From positions 62,001-126,000 of the forward strand of contig NVUH01000003.1 of NCBI GenBank assembly GCA_002401855.1: a stretch of DNA of 64,000 bases, in the 5' to 3' direction. Made by a program: the position numbers and the translations under genes. Below the pieces are notes generated by a model. That model ran no database searches. It worked only from the letters and a program-made list of their open reading frames with translations, and was not told the origin of the DNA. This stretch comes from Hyphomicrobiales bacterium (GTDB lineage Bacteria > Pseudomonadota > Alphaproteobacteria > Rhizobiales > OSC116). Positions 1-7,115 of this stretch are shown here, piece by piece; the first letter of the stretch is position 1, and the number at the start of each line of letters is the position of its first letter.

Positions 1-1
1 T

Positions 2-301
2 GGCTTAGTGATAGAAGAAACCCTTAAATGGGGGCAGCTTAGTTATTTGACCAAAACAGGTAGCACCATCCGCATTGATCATTCATCCCAACACCCTGAC
101 CAGATTAAAATATTTTTCAATTGTAAGACGCGGTTGGTTGAAACTTTTAAGGAAATCTATGGCGATCTGTTTGATTATGAAAGCAATCGGGTGGTCATGT
201 TGAAAATATCGGCACAATTTCCCAAGGACGAATTGCGCCGCTGTTTGCTGACGGCGTTGAAATATCATCAATTAAAACAACTACCTTTATTGGGTTTTTA
301 G
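2..301 (+). CDS. DUF1801-family protein, 5' end missing
   Basis: The reading frame is open from the window edge and stops at 299-301, so the N-terminus lies upstream; a GTG at 8 is probably internal. The visible 99 residues begin with the E-E-T-L-K-W-G-Q-x-S-Y motif typical of DUF1801 (YdhG-like) proteins, which usually have about 110-140 residues, so roughly 20-40 residues are missing. The family is small, cytoplasmic and has no established biochemical role. A gap of about 150 bases separates it from the next gene. Confidence 0.75.
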   Translation, partial: GLVIEETLKWGQLSYLTKTGSTIRIDHSSQHPDQIKIFFNCKTRLVETFKEIYGDLFDYESNRVVMLKISAQFPKDELRRCLLTALKYHQLKQLPLLGF

Positions 302-456
302 ACCTATAGGAAAACTGTAAGCACAGAAGATGATGATTTGACGACGGGCATCTCTACTGATTTTGGACAATGATGCGGAGTATAATTATGAAGGAATATA
401 ATTGAGTTACCAGCAGGTATTGTATATATTGGTCAGAACAAATGGGCAGGCGAATC

Positions 457-1566
457 ATGACTTTAGACTTGAACAATATAGTGGCGAATATGCTGCATCA
501 TCGGCAAAACACCATCGGCACAGGCGAGCCTATATCGCCGCCGATTGTACAGGCATCAACCTATAAATTACCTGCTGTGCCAGAAGGTGAATATCAATAT
601 GGCCGTGTATCTAACCCAACATGGAGCGCTGCGGAGCAAGCCATTGCTTTGCTTGAGGATGCTGATGTTGTGGCTTTTCCATCAGGCATGGCGGCGATAA
701 GTGCAGTTTTGCTGACGACAATGCGGCCGGGAGAAACATTATTGCTGCCATCTGACGGTTATTATGTATCACGCTTGGTGGCGCAGAAGATATTGGCGCC
801 GATGGGTGTGCTGATAGATGAATGCCCGAGCTTGGAATATGACAGCCGTGATTTTAATGACTATAAATTGGTGATGGTTGAAACGCCATCTAACCCCAAA
901 TTGGACATATGTGATTTGCAGGCTATGGCTGCTAAATGCCAAGCCGCGGGTGCATTGCTGATGGTTGACAATACCACCATGACGCCATTGGGGCAACGGC
1001 CGCTAGACTTGGGGGCTGACATTGTGGTTTCGGCCGATACCAAGGCTTTAAACGGCCATAGTGATGCTTTGTTTGGCCATGTGGCGAGCCGCAATGCAGA
1101 ATTTATCGACGGCATACGCGAATGGCGTACGATTAGTGGATCGATTGTGGGGGCGCATGACGCATGGTTGGTGCATCGTGGGTTGGAGACGTTGGAAATA
1201 CGCTATGAGCGCATGTGCGCAAACGCGGGCATTATTGCGGCACGTTTAGCGGCGCATGGGGCGGTTGAGTCTGTGGTATATCCCGGGCTAGAAAGCCATG
1301 CGGGGCATGAATTGGCCAAGGCACAGATGTTGACATTTGGCACGATTTTGGGTGTGACATTTAAGGATGTTGCTACGGCGGAAGCTTTTATTGATGGCTC
1401 GAAATATATCGTGGCGGCGACTAGTTTTGGCGGCGTACATACATCGGCCGAGCGGCGTGCGCGTTGGGGTGATGACGTGGCGGACAGTTATGTGCGTTTG
1501 TCACTCGGCATTGAGCCGACTGAGGCTTTGTGGGCGGATATGTTACGCAGTTTGGACGCTTTGTGA
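457..1566 (+). CDS. Cys/Met metabolism PLP-dependent enzyme (cystathionine lyase/synthase family)
   Basis: Fold type I PLP enzyme of the trans-sulfuration family. The product is about 369 residues, slightly shorter than the usual 380-400. It has the family motif Y-G-R-x-S-N-P-T near residue 54, P-S-G-M-A-A near 76, the cofactor Asp in M-V-D-N-T, and the Schiff-base lysine in S-A-D-T-K at about residue 196. The ATG at 457 follows a GGGCAGG; an in-frame ATG at 442 is possible but has no ribosome binding site. Its stop overlaps the rsmJ start (TGATG). Cystathionine beta-lyase, gamma-lyase or gamma-synthase cannot be told apart from sequence alone. Confidence 0.88.
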   Translation: MTLDLNNIVANMLHHRQNTIGTGEPISPPIVQASTYKLPAVPEGEYQYGRVSNPTWSAAEQAIALLEDADVVAFPSGMAAISAVLLTTMRPGETLLLPSDGYYVSRLVAQKILAPMGVLIDECPSLEYDSRDFNDYKLVMVETPSNPKLDICDLQAMAAKCQAAGALLMVDNTTMTPLGQRPLDLGADIVVSADTKALNGHSDALFGHVASRNAEFIDGIREWRTISGSIVGAHDAWLVHRGLETLEIRYERMCANAGIIAARLAAHGAVESVVYPGLESHAGHELAKAQMLTFGTILGVTFKDVATAEAFIDGSKYIVAATSFGGVHTSAERRARWGDDVADSYVRLSLGIEPTEALWADMLRSLDAL

Positions 1567-2159
1567 TGAGTGATGAATTGGTGATAGATTTTATTGGCGG
1601 GGCGGTTGGCCATCGGCATAAATTTGGCGGCGGGCGCGGGCAGGCGTTGCCCAAGGCCATTGGCATGAAAGGTGGAATAAACCCCAAAGTGGTGGATGCC
1701 ACGGCGGGATTGGGGCGTGATGCGTTTTTATTGGCTAGCTTGGGCGCAGAAGTGACTTTGATTGAGCGTTCAAAAAAAATGCATGGATTATTGGCGGTAG
1801 GTATGGCGCAGGCGGTAGAGGAAAATGAAGTGTTGGCTGAAATTATGAGCCGCATGACATTGTTGTTTGGTGACGCTAAGGTTTTGTTGCCGCAGTTGAA
1901 GCCTGAAATTATTTTGATTGACCCGATGCACCCGCCACGTAAAAATTCGGCTCTGGTGAAAAAAGAAATGCGTTTGATACGCGAGATTGTTGGCACCGAT
2001 GAAGACAGCATAGAATTAATGCAAGTGGCGCTAGATAGTGCCTCTAAACGCGTGGTGCTGAAATGGCCGCAAAAGGCTGATTTTATGGCGGGAATTCGGG
2101 CGCCATCACACCAAATTAAGGGTAAATCTACCCGCTATGACGTGTTTATGACTGGCTAA
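1566..2159 (+). CDS. rsmJ: 16S rRNA (guanine1516-N2)-methyltransferase RsmJ
   Basis: Class I SAM methyltransferase of 197 residues. It carries the RsmJ signatures V-D-A-T-A-G-L-G-R-D (SAM loop, near residue 42), the acidic E-R-S after strand 2, and the family block I-D-P-M-x-P-P-R-K-N-S-A-L-V-K-K-E-M-R near residue 120. It ends with G-K-S-T-R-Y-D-V. It is shorter at the N-terminus than the roughly 250-residue E. coli protein. The ATG at 1566 shares one base with the upstream TGA, indicating translational coupling; a longer ORF from 1530 would overlap the upstream gene. RsmJ methylates helix 44 region G1516 of 16S rRNA. Confidence 0.9.
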   Translation: MSDELVIDFIGGAVGHRHKFGGGRGQALPKAIGMKGGINPKVVDATAGLGRDAFLLASLGAEVTLIERSKKMHGLLAVGMAQAVEENEVLAEIMSRMTLLFGDAKVLLPQLKPEIILIDPMHPPRKNSALVKKEMRLIREIVGTDEDSIELMQVALDSASKRVVLKWPQKADFMAGIRAPSHQIKGKSTRYDVFMTG

Positions 2160-2194
2160 CCTATTGGTCTAGTTTATAATTGTTACAATTAATA

Positions 2195-2356
2195 ATGATT
2201 ATTAATAACTTGCAATCCTCATTATCTACCTGTATACAGCAGTTAACAATATTACTTGATGGTGACGTTTATCTATGCCGCTCAAAAAAAGTGGTGATGC
2301 CAAAATTATTATACGATGATGAGCGGGCAGAAATTCTGTTGAATAGACAGATGTAA
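2195..2356 (+). CDS. possible small ORF of 53 residues, unrecognised
   Basis: An ATG at 2195 opens 53 codons ending at TAA 2354-2356. The C-terminal 35 residues look protein-like (L-L-D-G-D-V-Y-L-C-R-S-K-K, then Y-D-D-E-R-A-E-I-L-L-N-R), and the frame ends 25 bases before a terminator-like hairpin. Against it: there is no visible ribosome binding site, and the start lies inside an AT-rich palindrome (2189-2205). It matches no family I recognise and could be chance or the remnant of a longer gene. Confidence 0.25.
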   Translation: MIINNLQSSLSTCIQQLTILLDGDVYLCRSKKVVMPKLLYDDERAEILLNRQM

Positions 2357-2381
2357 TGGCTGAGTTTTCGGCCTAGTAGAG

Positions 2382-2419
2382 AATCGGTGAGGGTGTGGGG
2401 CTCTTGCCGATTTTTTTTT
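2382..2419 (+). terminator. Rho-independent terminator upstream of phnC
   Basis: AATCGG at 2382-2387 pairs with CCGATT at 2408-2413, with a partial GAG/CTC extension inside, and the right arm runs into a T tract. It separates rsmJ (and the possible small ORF) from the phosphonate operon. Confidence 0.6.
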
Positions 2420-2467
2420 GCATTGAAAAATATGCCTTGTAAACGTTATATACCGACATTTTTTCAA

Positions 2468-2485
2468 CTGTCACGAAACTGTTAA
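2468..2485 (+). promoter_or_regulatory. Pho box (PhoB site) ahead of phnCDE
   Basis: CTGTCAC-GAAA-CTGTTAA matches the PhoB consensus of two CTGTCAT-like heptamers spaced 11 bases apart. It lies 49 bases upstream of the phnC ATG. A second, equally good box heads the phnG operon at 12814-12831. This supports control of the locus by phosphate starvation through PhoBR. Confidence 0.82.
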
Positions 2486-2533
2486 AAAGCCTAGCTAAGC
2501 TTGAACGCATATATATTACGGGGTATGTGCATT

Positions 2534-3409
2534 ATGAGTGAAGCGATAAAGGTTCAACAACTTTCTAAAACATTTGGCTCTGACGCTAAGGCTTTGGATG
2601 ATGTTTCTATTAGCATTTCGACGGGTGAGATGGTGGCTTTGATTGGTGCCTCTGGCTCGGGTAAATCGACCTTGTTACGCCACATTGCTGGCTTTGTTGA
2701 AGCAGACCGTGACAGCGTTTCGAAAATCACTATTTTTGACCGGATCATGCAATCACAGGGCAAGATAACCAGTGAAGCGCGAGCCATTCGCGTGGGCGTA
2801 GGGGTGATATTTCAGCAATTTAATTTGGTCAACAGATTGAAAGTTTTGACCAATGTGTTGATTGGCAATCTGGGCAATATGTCGGCATTTAAAGGTAGTT
2901 TAGGCCTGTTTAGTGATGAGCAGAAACAAGCCGCCATGCTGGCTTTAACACGGGTTGGTATTGCCGCACAGGCCATGCAGCGTGGCTCGACCTTATCGGG
3001 CGGGCAACAACAACGTGCTGCCATTGCCCGTACTTTGGTGCAGGGCGCCAAAATATTGGTGGCTGATGAGCCGATCGCATCGCTTGACCCATCTGCCGCG
3101 CGCAAGGTGATGGACATCATGACCGAGCTCAACCAAAAAGACAATATGACCATATTGGTCTCGCTCCACCAAGTGGAATATGCATTGAATTACTGCCGCC
3201 GCACCATCGCGTTGCGGGCAGGCAAGGTCGTCTACGATGGCCCATCCGAGGCACTGACGCCAGAGTTTTTAAACGAACTTTATGGCGCCGAAAGTGAAGA
3301 GCTTTTTTTGCCGTCTTTACAGGCCAAGCAAAAAAATATCGACAATGTTTGGGCTGGCATGCCGCCAGACCAAGCGACTGAACCCACAATGAATAGCAAT
3401 ATGCAATAA
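2534..3409 (+). CDS. phnC: phosphonate ABC transporter ATP-binding protein PhnC
   Basis: ABC ATPase of 291 residues that energises phosphonate uptake with PhnD and PhnE. It shows Walker A G-A-S-G-S-G-K-S-T at residues 38-46, the PhnC-type Q-F-N-L-V-N-R Q-loop, signature L-S-G-G-Q-Q-Q-R, Walker B I-L-V-A-D-E-P, and the PhnC-specific S-L-H-Q-V switch region. I place the start at ATG 2534, 10 bases after ACGGGGT; upstream in-frame ATGs at 2501 and 2525 lack a suitable ribosome binding site. A Pho box sits just upstream. First gene of phnC-phnD-phnE-DUF1045. Confidence 0.95.
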   Translation: MSEAIKVQQLSKTFGSDAKALDDVSISISTGEMVALIGASGSGKSTLLRHIAGFVEADRDSVSKITIFDRIMQSQGKITSEARAIRVGVGVIFQQFNLVNRLKVLTNVLIGNLGNMSAFKGSLGLFSDEQKQAAMLALTRVGIAAQAMQRGSTLSGGQQQRAAIARTLVQGAKILVADEPIASLDPSAARKVMDIMTELNQKDNMTILVSLHQVEYALNYCRRTIALRAGKVVYDGPSEALTPEFLNELYGAESEELFLPSLQAKQKNIDNVWAGMPPDQATEPTMNSNMQ

Positions 3410-3429
3410 TTTATTTATAGGATAAAGAC

Positions 3430-4440
3430 ATGTTTAAAAAAGCAATTATGACCGCAGCCGCAGCCGCAGCAATGGCCGTTGGCATATTATCAGCAACCGC
3501 TGTAAACGCCGCTGATAAAGAGGTTAACTTTGGCATTATTTCTACCGAATCGACCAGTAGCTTAAAAGCCCAATGGCAACCATTTTTGGGTGCGATGGAA
3601 AAAGGCACTGGCCTTAAGATCAACGCCTTTTTTGCCCCTGATTATGCAGGCGTGATTGAAGCCATGCGGTTTGACAAAGTGCAAGTGGCTTGGTTTGGCA
3701 ACAAATCGGCCATGGAAGCTGTGAAACGCTCGAACGGTGAGATTTTTGCTCAATCTGTAGATGCCAATGGCAACCCTGGTTACTGGTCTTTGTTAATCGC
3801 GCATAAAGATAGCAAAATCAACACACTGGATGATTTGCTGAAATGTGATGGCACATTAGATTTTGGCATTGGTGACCCCAATTCTACCTCTGGTTTTTTG
3901 GTGCCAACCACTTATGTGTTTGCCAAAAACAACATAACACCTACCAAATGTTTTAAAACCGTGCGTTCTGCAAACCATCAAGCCAATGCATTGGCTGCTG
4001 CTAATAAATTAGTTGATGTGGCAACTAATAATACTGAGAATATGCGCCGTTTGGAAGAATCTAACCCAGCAGAATTTGCCAAATTGAAAATCATTTGGAA
4101 ATCTCCTTTGATTCCATCTGACCCATTGGTATGGCGCAAAGATCTTGATCAAGACATTAAGAACCGTCTTTACACTTTTATTATGACTTATGGCCGTACG
4201 GGCACGGTTGAAGAAGTGACAACCGCACGCGAGATTTTGACTGCATTACAATGGGCGCCATTCCGCCCTTCATCTGATGCTCAACTTTTCCCAATTCGTA
4301 TTTTGGCCATCAATAAAGACATTTTGAAAATTAAAAATGATACCAAATGGAGTGATGCGGAAAAAGCCACAAAAGTTGCTGAACTTGAAGCCCAAGCGGC
4401 TGAAATTACCATGCTAACGGAATCTGTTCCGAACATGTAA
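3430..4440 (+). CDS. phnD: phosphonate ABC transporter substrate-binding protein PhnD
   Basis: Periplasmic binding protein of 336 residues. A Sec signal peptide with an Ala-rich core is predicted to be cut after V-N-A at residue 27. The mature part has PhnD-family blocks, including S-T-E-S near residue 38, the F-F-A-P-D-Y-A-G-V-I-E-A-M region, and D-P-N-S-T-S-G, which in the family forms part of the phosphonate pocket. It lies 20 bases behind phnC and is followed by a strong hairpin before phnE. Confidence 0.95.
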   Translation: MFKKAIMTAAAAAAMAVGILSATAVNAADKEVNFGIISTESTSSLKAQWQPFLGAMEKGTGLKINAFFAPDYAGVIEAMRFDKVQVAWFGNKSAMEAVKRSNGEIFAQSVDANGNPGYWSLLIAHKDSKINTLDDLLKCDGTLDFGIGDPNSTSGFLVPTTYVFAKNNITPTKCFKTVRSANHQANALAAANKLVDVATNNTENMRRLEESNPAEFAKLKIIWKSPLIPSDPLVWRKDLDQDIKNRLYTFIMTYGRTGTVEEVTTAREILTALQWAPFRPSSDAQLFPIRILAINKDILKIKNDTKWSDAEKATKVAELEAQAAEITMLTESVPNM

Positions 4441-4457
4441 TTTGTAAAATGACTGTT

Positions 4458-4489
4458 ACCCGCTTCCTCCTATAAGTGAGGAGGCGGGT
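4458..4489 (+). promoter_or_regulatory. intercistronic hairpin between phnD and phnE
   Basis: ACCCGCTTCCTC (4458-4469) pairs along 12 positions, with one G-U, with GAGGAGGCGGGT (4478-4489) around an 8-base loop, followed by TATTTT. It could act as a partial terminator or as 3'-end protection that keeps phnD mRNA more abundant than phnE mRNA. Similar hairpins follow dctP, frcB and the sugar-binding-protein gene in this window. Confidence 0.7.
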
Positions 4490-4509
4490 TATTTTAAATG
4501 AGGAAAACC

Positions 4510-5340
4510 ATGAGCCAATATAAACCGCAGACACTGAATGATACGCAAAAATTGGATGAAATGACCATACCCAAAATTCCAATGCGTGAGACGCTGACCA
4601 AATGGGTGAGCGGAATTGTGATTGTGCTGTTATTATTGTGGAGTTGGTCACCAGTTGAAATGCGGCTTTGGATATCTTTATTCACCGATGCCAGCAATAT
4701 GGCTGAATATGCCAGTGGGTTTTTAAGTCCGAATTTTAGAGATTTTGATATTTTTGTTGAGCAGATGGTGGTGACCGTTCAGATTGCCATTTGGGGTACA
4801 TTTTTGGCCATTATATTAGGCGTTCCGTTTGCCATCTTGTCATCATCCAACATATTCCCTGCGTGGATTGTGCAGCCTGTGCGCCGTGTGATGGACGCGT
4901 GCCGCGCGATCAACGAAATTGTATTTGCCTTGTTATTTGTGGTGGCGGTTGGCCTAGGGCCATTTGCCGGCGTGATGGCTATTTTTGTGCATAATGTGGG
5001 GGTGATTGCCAAACTATTTTCTGAAGCGGTTGAAGCCATTGACCCACGGCCAGTGGAAGGCATTCGCGCTACGGGCGCTAAGAAATTACAAGAAGTTATT
5101 TTTGGCGTGATACCGCAAGTGATGGCATTATGGATATCATTAGCACTCTATAGATTTGAGACCAATGTGCGCTCGGCCACAGTGCTGGGCATGGTGGGGG
5201 CAGGCGGCATTGGGCAATTATTGTGGGAGAATATCCGCAGTTTTGCTTATGCCGAAACCGCTGCCATTATGATCATTGTGGTGGTGTCGATAACCTTGAT
5301 TGACATGTTATCGCAACGCTTGCGCAAATGGGCGCTTTGA
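4510..5340 (+). CDS. phnE: phosphonate ABC transporter permease PhnE
   Basis: Inner-membrane permease of 276 residues with about six hydrophobic segments (first near residues 33-52). The binding-protein-dependent transport motif is E-G-I-R-A-T-G-A-K-K-L-Q-E-V. The C-terminal G-M-V-G-A-G-G-I-G block is typical of the PhnE/MetI group. The ATG at 4510 has a clear GAGGAAA ribosome binding site; an ATG at 4498 is less likely. Only one phnE copy is present. Its TGA is one base from the next gene's GTG. Confidence 0.94.
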   Translation: MSQYKPQTLNDTQKLDEMTIPKIPMRETLTKWVSGIVIVLLLLWSWSPVEMRLWISLFTDASNMAEYASGFLSPNFRDFDIFVEQMVVTVQIAIWGTFLAIILGVPFAILSSSNIFPAWIVQPVRRVMDACRAINEIVFALLFVVAVGLGPFAGVMAIFVHNVGVIAKLFSEAVEAIDPRPVEGIRATGAKKLQEVIFGVIPQVMALWISLALYRFETNVRSATVLGMVGAGGIGQLLWENIRSFAYAETAAIMIIVVVSITLIDMLSQRLRKWAL

Positions 5341-5341
5341 T

Positions 5342-6004
5342 GTGGTAGATTTAGCACCCAAATATAAACGTTATGCCATTTATTTTGCGCCGCGTGAAGG
5401 TTCAACCTTAGCGGATTTTGGGGCTAACTGGTTAGATGTGAGCCATTTTGTCACCAAACCGCGGCGTTATGGTTTTCATGCGACATTAAAAGCTCCGATG
5501 CGCTTGGCCGAAGGGGTTGATTTTAAAAAATTATGTGAGCAGGTTGATATATTGGCGCAAAAGCGTGCGCCTGTGAGCCTAGGTTTTTTGAAATTATCGC
5601 AATTGAGTGATTTTTTGGCGTTGGTGCCTGAGCGCTCCAAAGTGCACGGTTTGAACAAATTGGCTTGGAAATGTGTGCGGTTTTTAGACCCATTGCGCGC
5701 GCCGATGACTCATCAACAAATTGCCAAACGCAAAGACTTAAAACATTTGGAGCGTGAGAATTTTGACCAATGGGGCTATCCCTATGTTGGCAATCAATTT
5801 CGTTTTCATATGACGTTGACCAATGGGCTATCGAAATTAGAATTGGTACAAGCCCGCAGCCAGCTTGATGATTGCATTGGCAACAGCTTGATCGAGCCAG
5901 TGACCATTGATAGCCTGTGTATTTTTGGTGACCCTGGCAAAGATGGGCAGTTTGAATTATTGGAGCGTTTTGAAATGCGCGGTGCGTTAGGCAAGACCAA
6001 GTGA
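5342..6004 (+). CDS. DUF1045 phosphonate-operon protein, 2H phosphoesterase-like
   Basis: Product of 220 residues from a GTG start directly after the phnE stop. It contains two H-x-T motifs, H46-A-T48 (in G-F-H-A-T-L-K-A-P) and H156-M-T158 (in R-F-H-M-T-L-T), which is the signature of the 2H phosphoesterase superfamily. The family (TIGR03223) is found almost only in phn operons. No phnP is visible here, so I infer that it may open the 5-phosphoribosyl 1,2-cyclic phosphate made by C-P lyase, or another cyclic phosphodiester; this has not been shown. It is cotranscribed with phnCDE and overlaps the end of phnN tail to tail (5987-6004). Confidence 0.88.
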   Translation: MVDLAPKYKRYAIYFAPREGSTLADFGANWLDVSHFVTKPRRYGFHATLKAPMRLAEGVDFKKLCEQVDILAQKRAPVSLGFLKLSQLSDFLALVPERSKVHGLNKLAWKCVRFLDPLRAPMTHQQIAKRKDLKHLERENFDQWGYPYVGNQFRFHMTLTNGLSKLELVQARSQLDDCIGNSLIEPVTIDSLCIFGDPGKDGQFELLERFEMRGALGKTK

Positions 6005-6541
6005 AATGTCAACAAACCGATTGATTGCATATTGTGGTTCGGCATCATTCAATACCGAGATGATTTTTTGTGAGCCTGCCCAATCGTGAACTTGACGGGC
6101 TTGGCGTTTGCTGATCTCGGCCTGAGTTTCGCGGCCGCGGGCGCGCAGCCGTTGGTTGATCACACCAGAGCTGGCGGTGATTTCAATAACCAGTATTTTG
6201 TTAAATATATGTGCGGCATCCGCAACTGATTTGCGTGAGATATTGGCGATGACATTTTGGCCTTGGTTTAGCTTGGGCAAGATGTTTTTTGGCAAGCCGT
6301 AAAATAAGCTATGCGCTGCCCACCAAAGCGCAAAATTGCCTTGCTGTTGTTGGCTTTTAAATTCACCTACCGATAAAGGGATATGATCTTCACCACCGGC
6401 ATTTTGTGGGCGGGTGATGAAGCGTTGGGTGAAATGAAAGTCATCTCTGTGGTTTATTTTAGATTTGACGCCATCCAAAATAGTGTCTTTGCCAACGCCG
6501 CTGGCGCCGACCACAGCGATGAAATATCCCGCATCAACCAT
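5987..6541 (-). CDS. phnN: ribose 1,5-bisphosphate phosphokinase PhnN
   Basis: Guanylate-kinase-like enzyme of 184 residues (E. coli PhnN has 185). Walker A is G-A-S-G-V-G-K-D-T at 12-20, followed by the F-I-T-R-P motif near residue 41. It phosphorylates ribose 1,5-bisphosphate to PRPP, the final step of the C-P lyase pathway. It is the last gene of the minus-strand phn operon and abuts the HD gene with no gap. The C-terminal codons overlap the convergent DUF1045 gene by 18 bases. Confidence 0.92.
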   Translation of the reverse strand: MVDAGYFIAVVGASGVGKDTILDGVKSKINHRDDFHFTQRFITRPQNAGGEDHIPLSVGEFKSQQQQGNFALWWAAHSLFYGLPKNILPKLNQGQNVIANISRKSVADAAHIFNKILVIEITASSGVINQRLRARGRETQAEISKRQARQVHDWAGSQKIISVLNDAEPQYAINRFVDISLGLA

Positions 6542-7093
6542 CTATATATCCTTGCTGAGGCTATTTTCGACATAGGACATAAAGTGAGCAATGTCGGGCG
6601 TGATGAGGTCTGGGTCTTTGGCCAAATCATCCCACACACGCAGGCGCAACGCATCTTGATAATAGGGGTGTGACCTGAATTTTTTGACCTCTTCATCTGA
6701 CATAATACCGCCTTGCAATTTGAGCGATTGCACCGAAGCGGCGGATAATTTGCCAAGATATTTGTCATTGGTGGCACAGAAATAACGTTTGGCTGCAACA
6801 TGTAATTTAACAGGTTGGCACACTTCGTCATCAAACCATTCACTTAGGAAAGCTTCGCCTAAATCTTCATGATAAAGGTCTTTCTCTGCCGCTAAACGTT
6901 CGAAATCATCATCTAATAAATGCCCAATATCGTGCAGTAGGCAAGCGGTTATGAGTTTGTCGCTAGATTTGGCGGCTTCGGCCAAAGTGGCGCATTGCAA
7001 CGCATGTTGCGCTTGGGTGACCAGTTCGCCGCCATATAGCTCTTTGCCTTTGCCGTGTAACATATCGGCTATTTTTGTGATGATTGAGGACAT
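6542..7093 (-). CDS. PhnZ-like HD-domain oxygenase, phosphonate-operon HD protein
   Basis: HD-domain protein of 183 residues (TIGR03276-like). It conserves the mixed-valent di-iron oxygenase set as I recall it from marine PhnZ (Y24, E27, H34, H58, D59, H62), with a constant shift of four: Y20, E23, H30, H54, D55, H58. H75, H98 and K102 follow. PhnZ cleaves the C-P bond of 1-hydroxy-2-aminoethylphosphonate made by the dioxygenase PhnY; TmpB is a relative. No phnY or tmpA is seen here, so the substrate is open. The start at 7093 has AAGGAA upstream; a longer ORF to 7345 would run into phnM. It sits between phnM and phnN. Confidence 0.85.
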   Translation of the reverse strand: MSSIITKIADMLHGKGKELYGGELVTQAQHALQCATLAEAAKSSDKLITACLLHDIGHLLDDDFERLAAEKDLYHEDLGEAFLSEWFDDEVCQPVKLHVAAKRYFCATNDKYLGKLSAASVQSLKLQGGIMSDEEVKKFRSHPYYQDALRLRVWDDLAKDPDLITPDIAHFMSYVENSLSKDI

Positions 7094-7115
7094 GGGGAGT
7101 TCCTTTTTTGAAAGA

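Larger units (their letters stand above)
2160..2533. other. rsmJ-phnC intergenic stretch
   Basis: This 374-base gap holds two AT-rich palindromes (2178-2190 and 2189-2205, the second with perfect 8-base arms around one base), the possible small ORF at 2195-2356, a terminator-like hairpin at 2382-2419 and the Pho box at 2468-2485. The palindromes are loosely Fur-like in base composition, but no regulator can be assigned. Confidence 0.5.

Noticed and set aside
1421-2011. Long minus-strand frame (196 codons) over the PLP enzyme and rsmJ
   Set aside because: It is the shadow of two well-supported overlapping genes, with no family motif and no ribosome binding site.
2501-2533. phnC start at 2501 or 2525
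   Set aside because: Neither has a properly spaced ribosome binding site; ATG 2534 sits 10 bases after ACGGGGT and aligns with PhnC N-termini.
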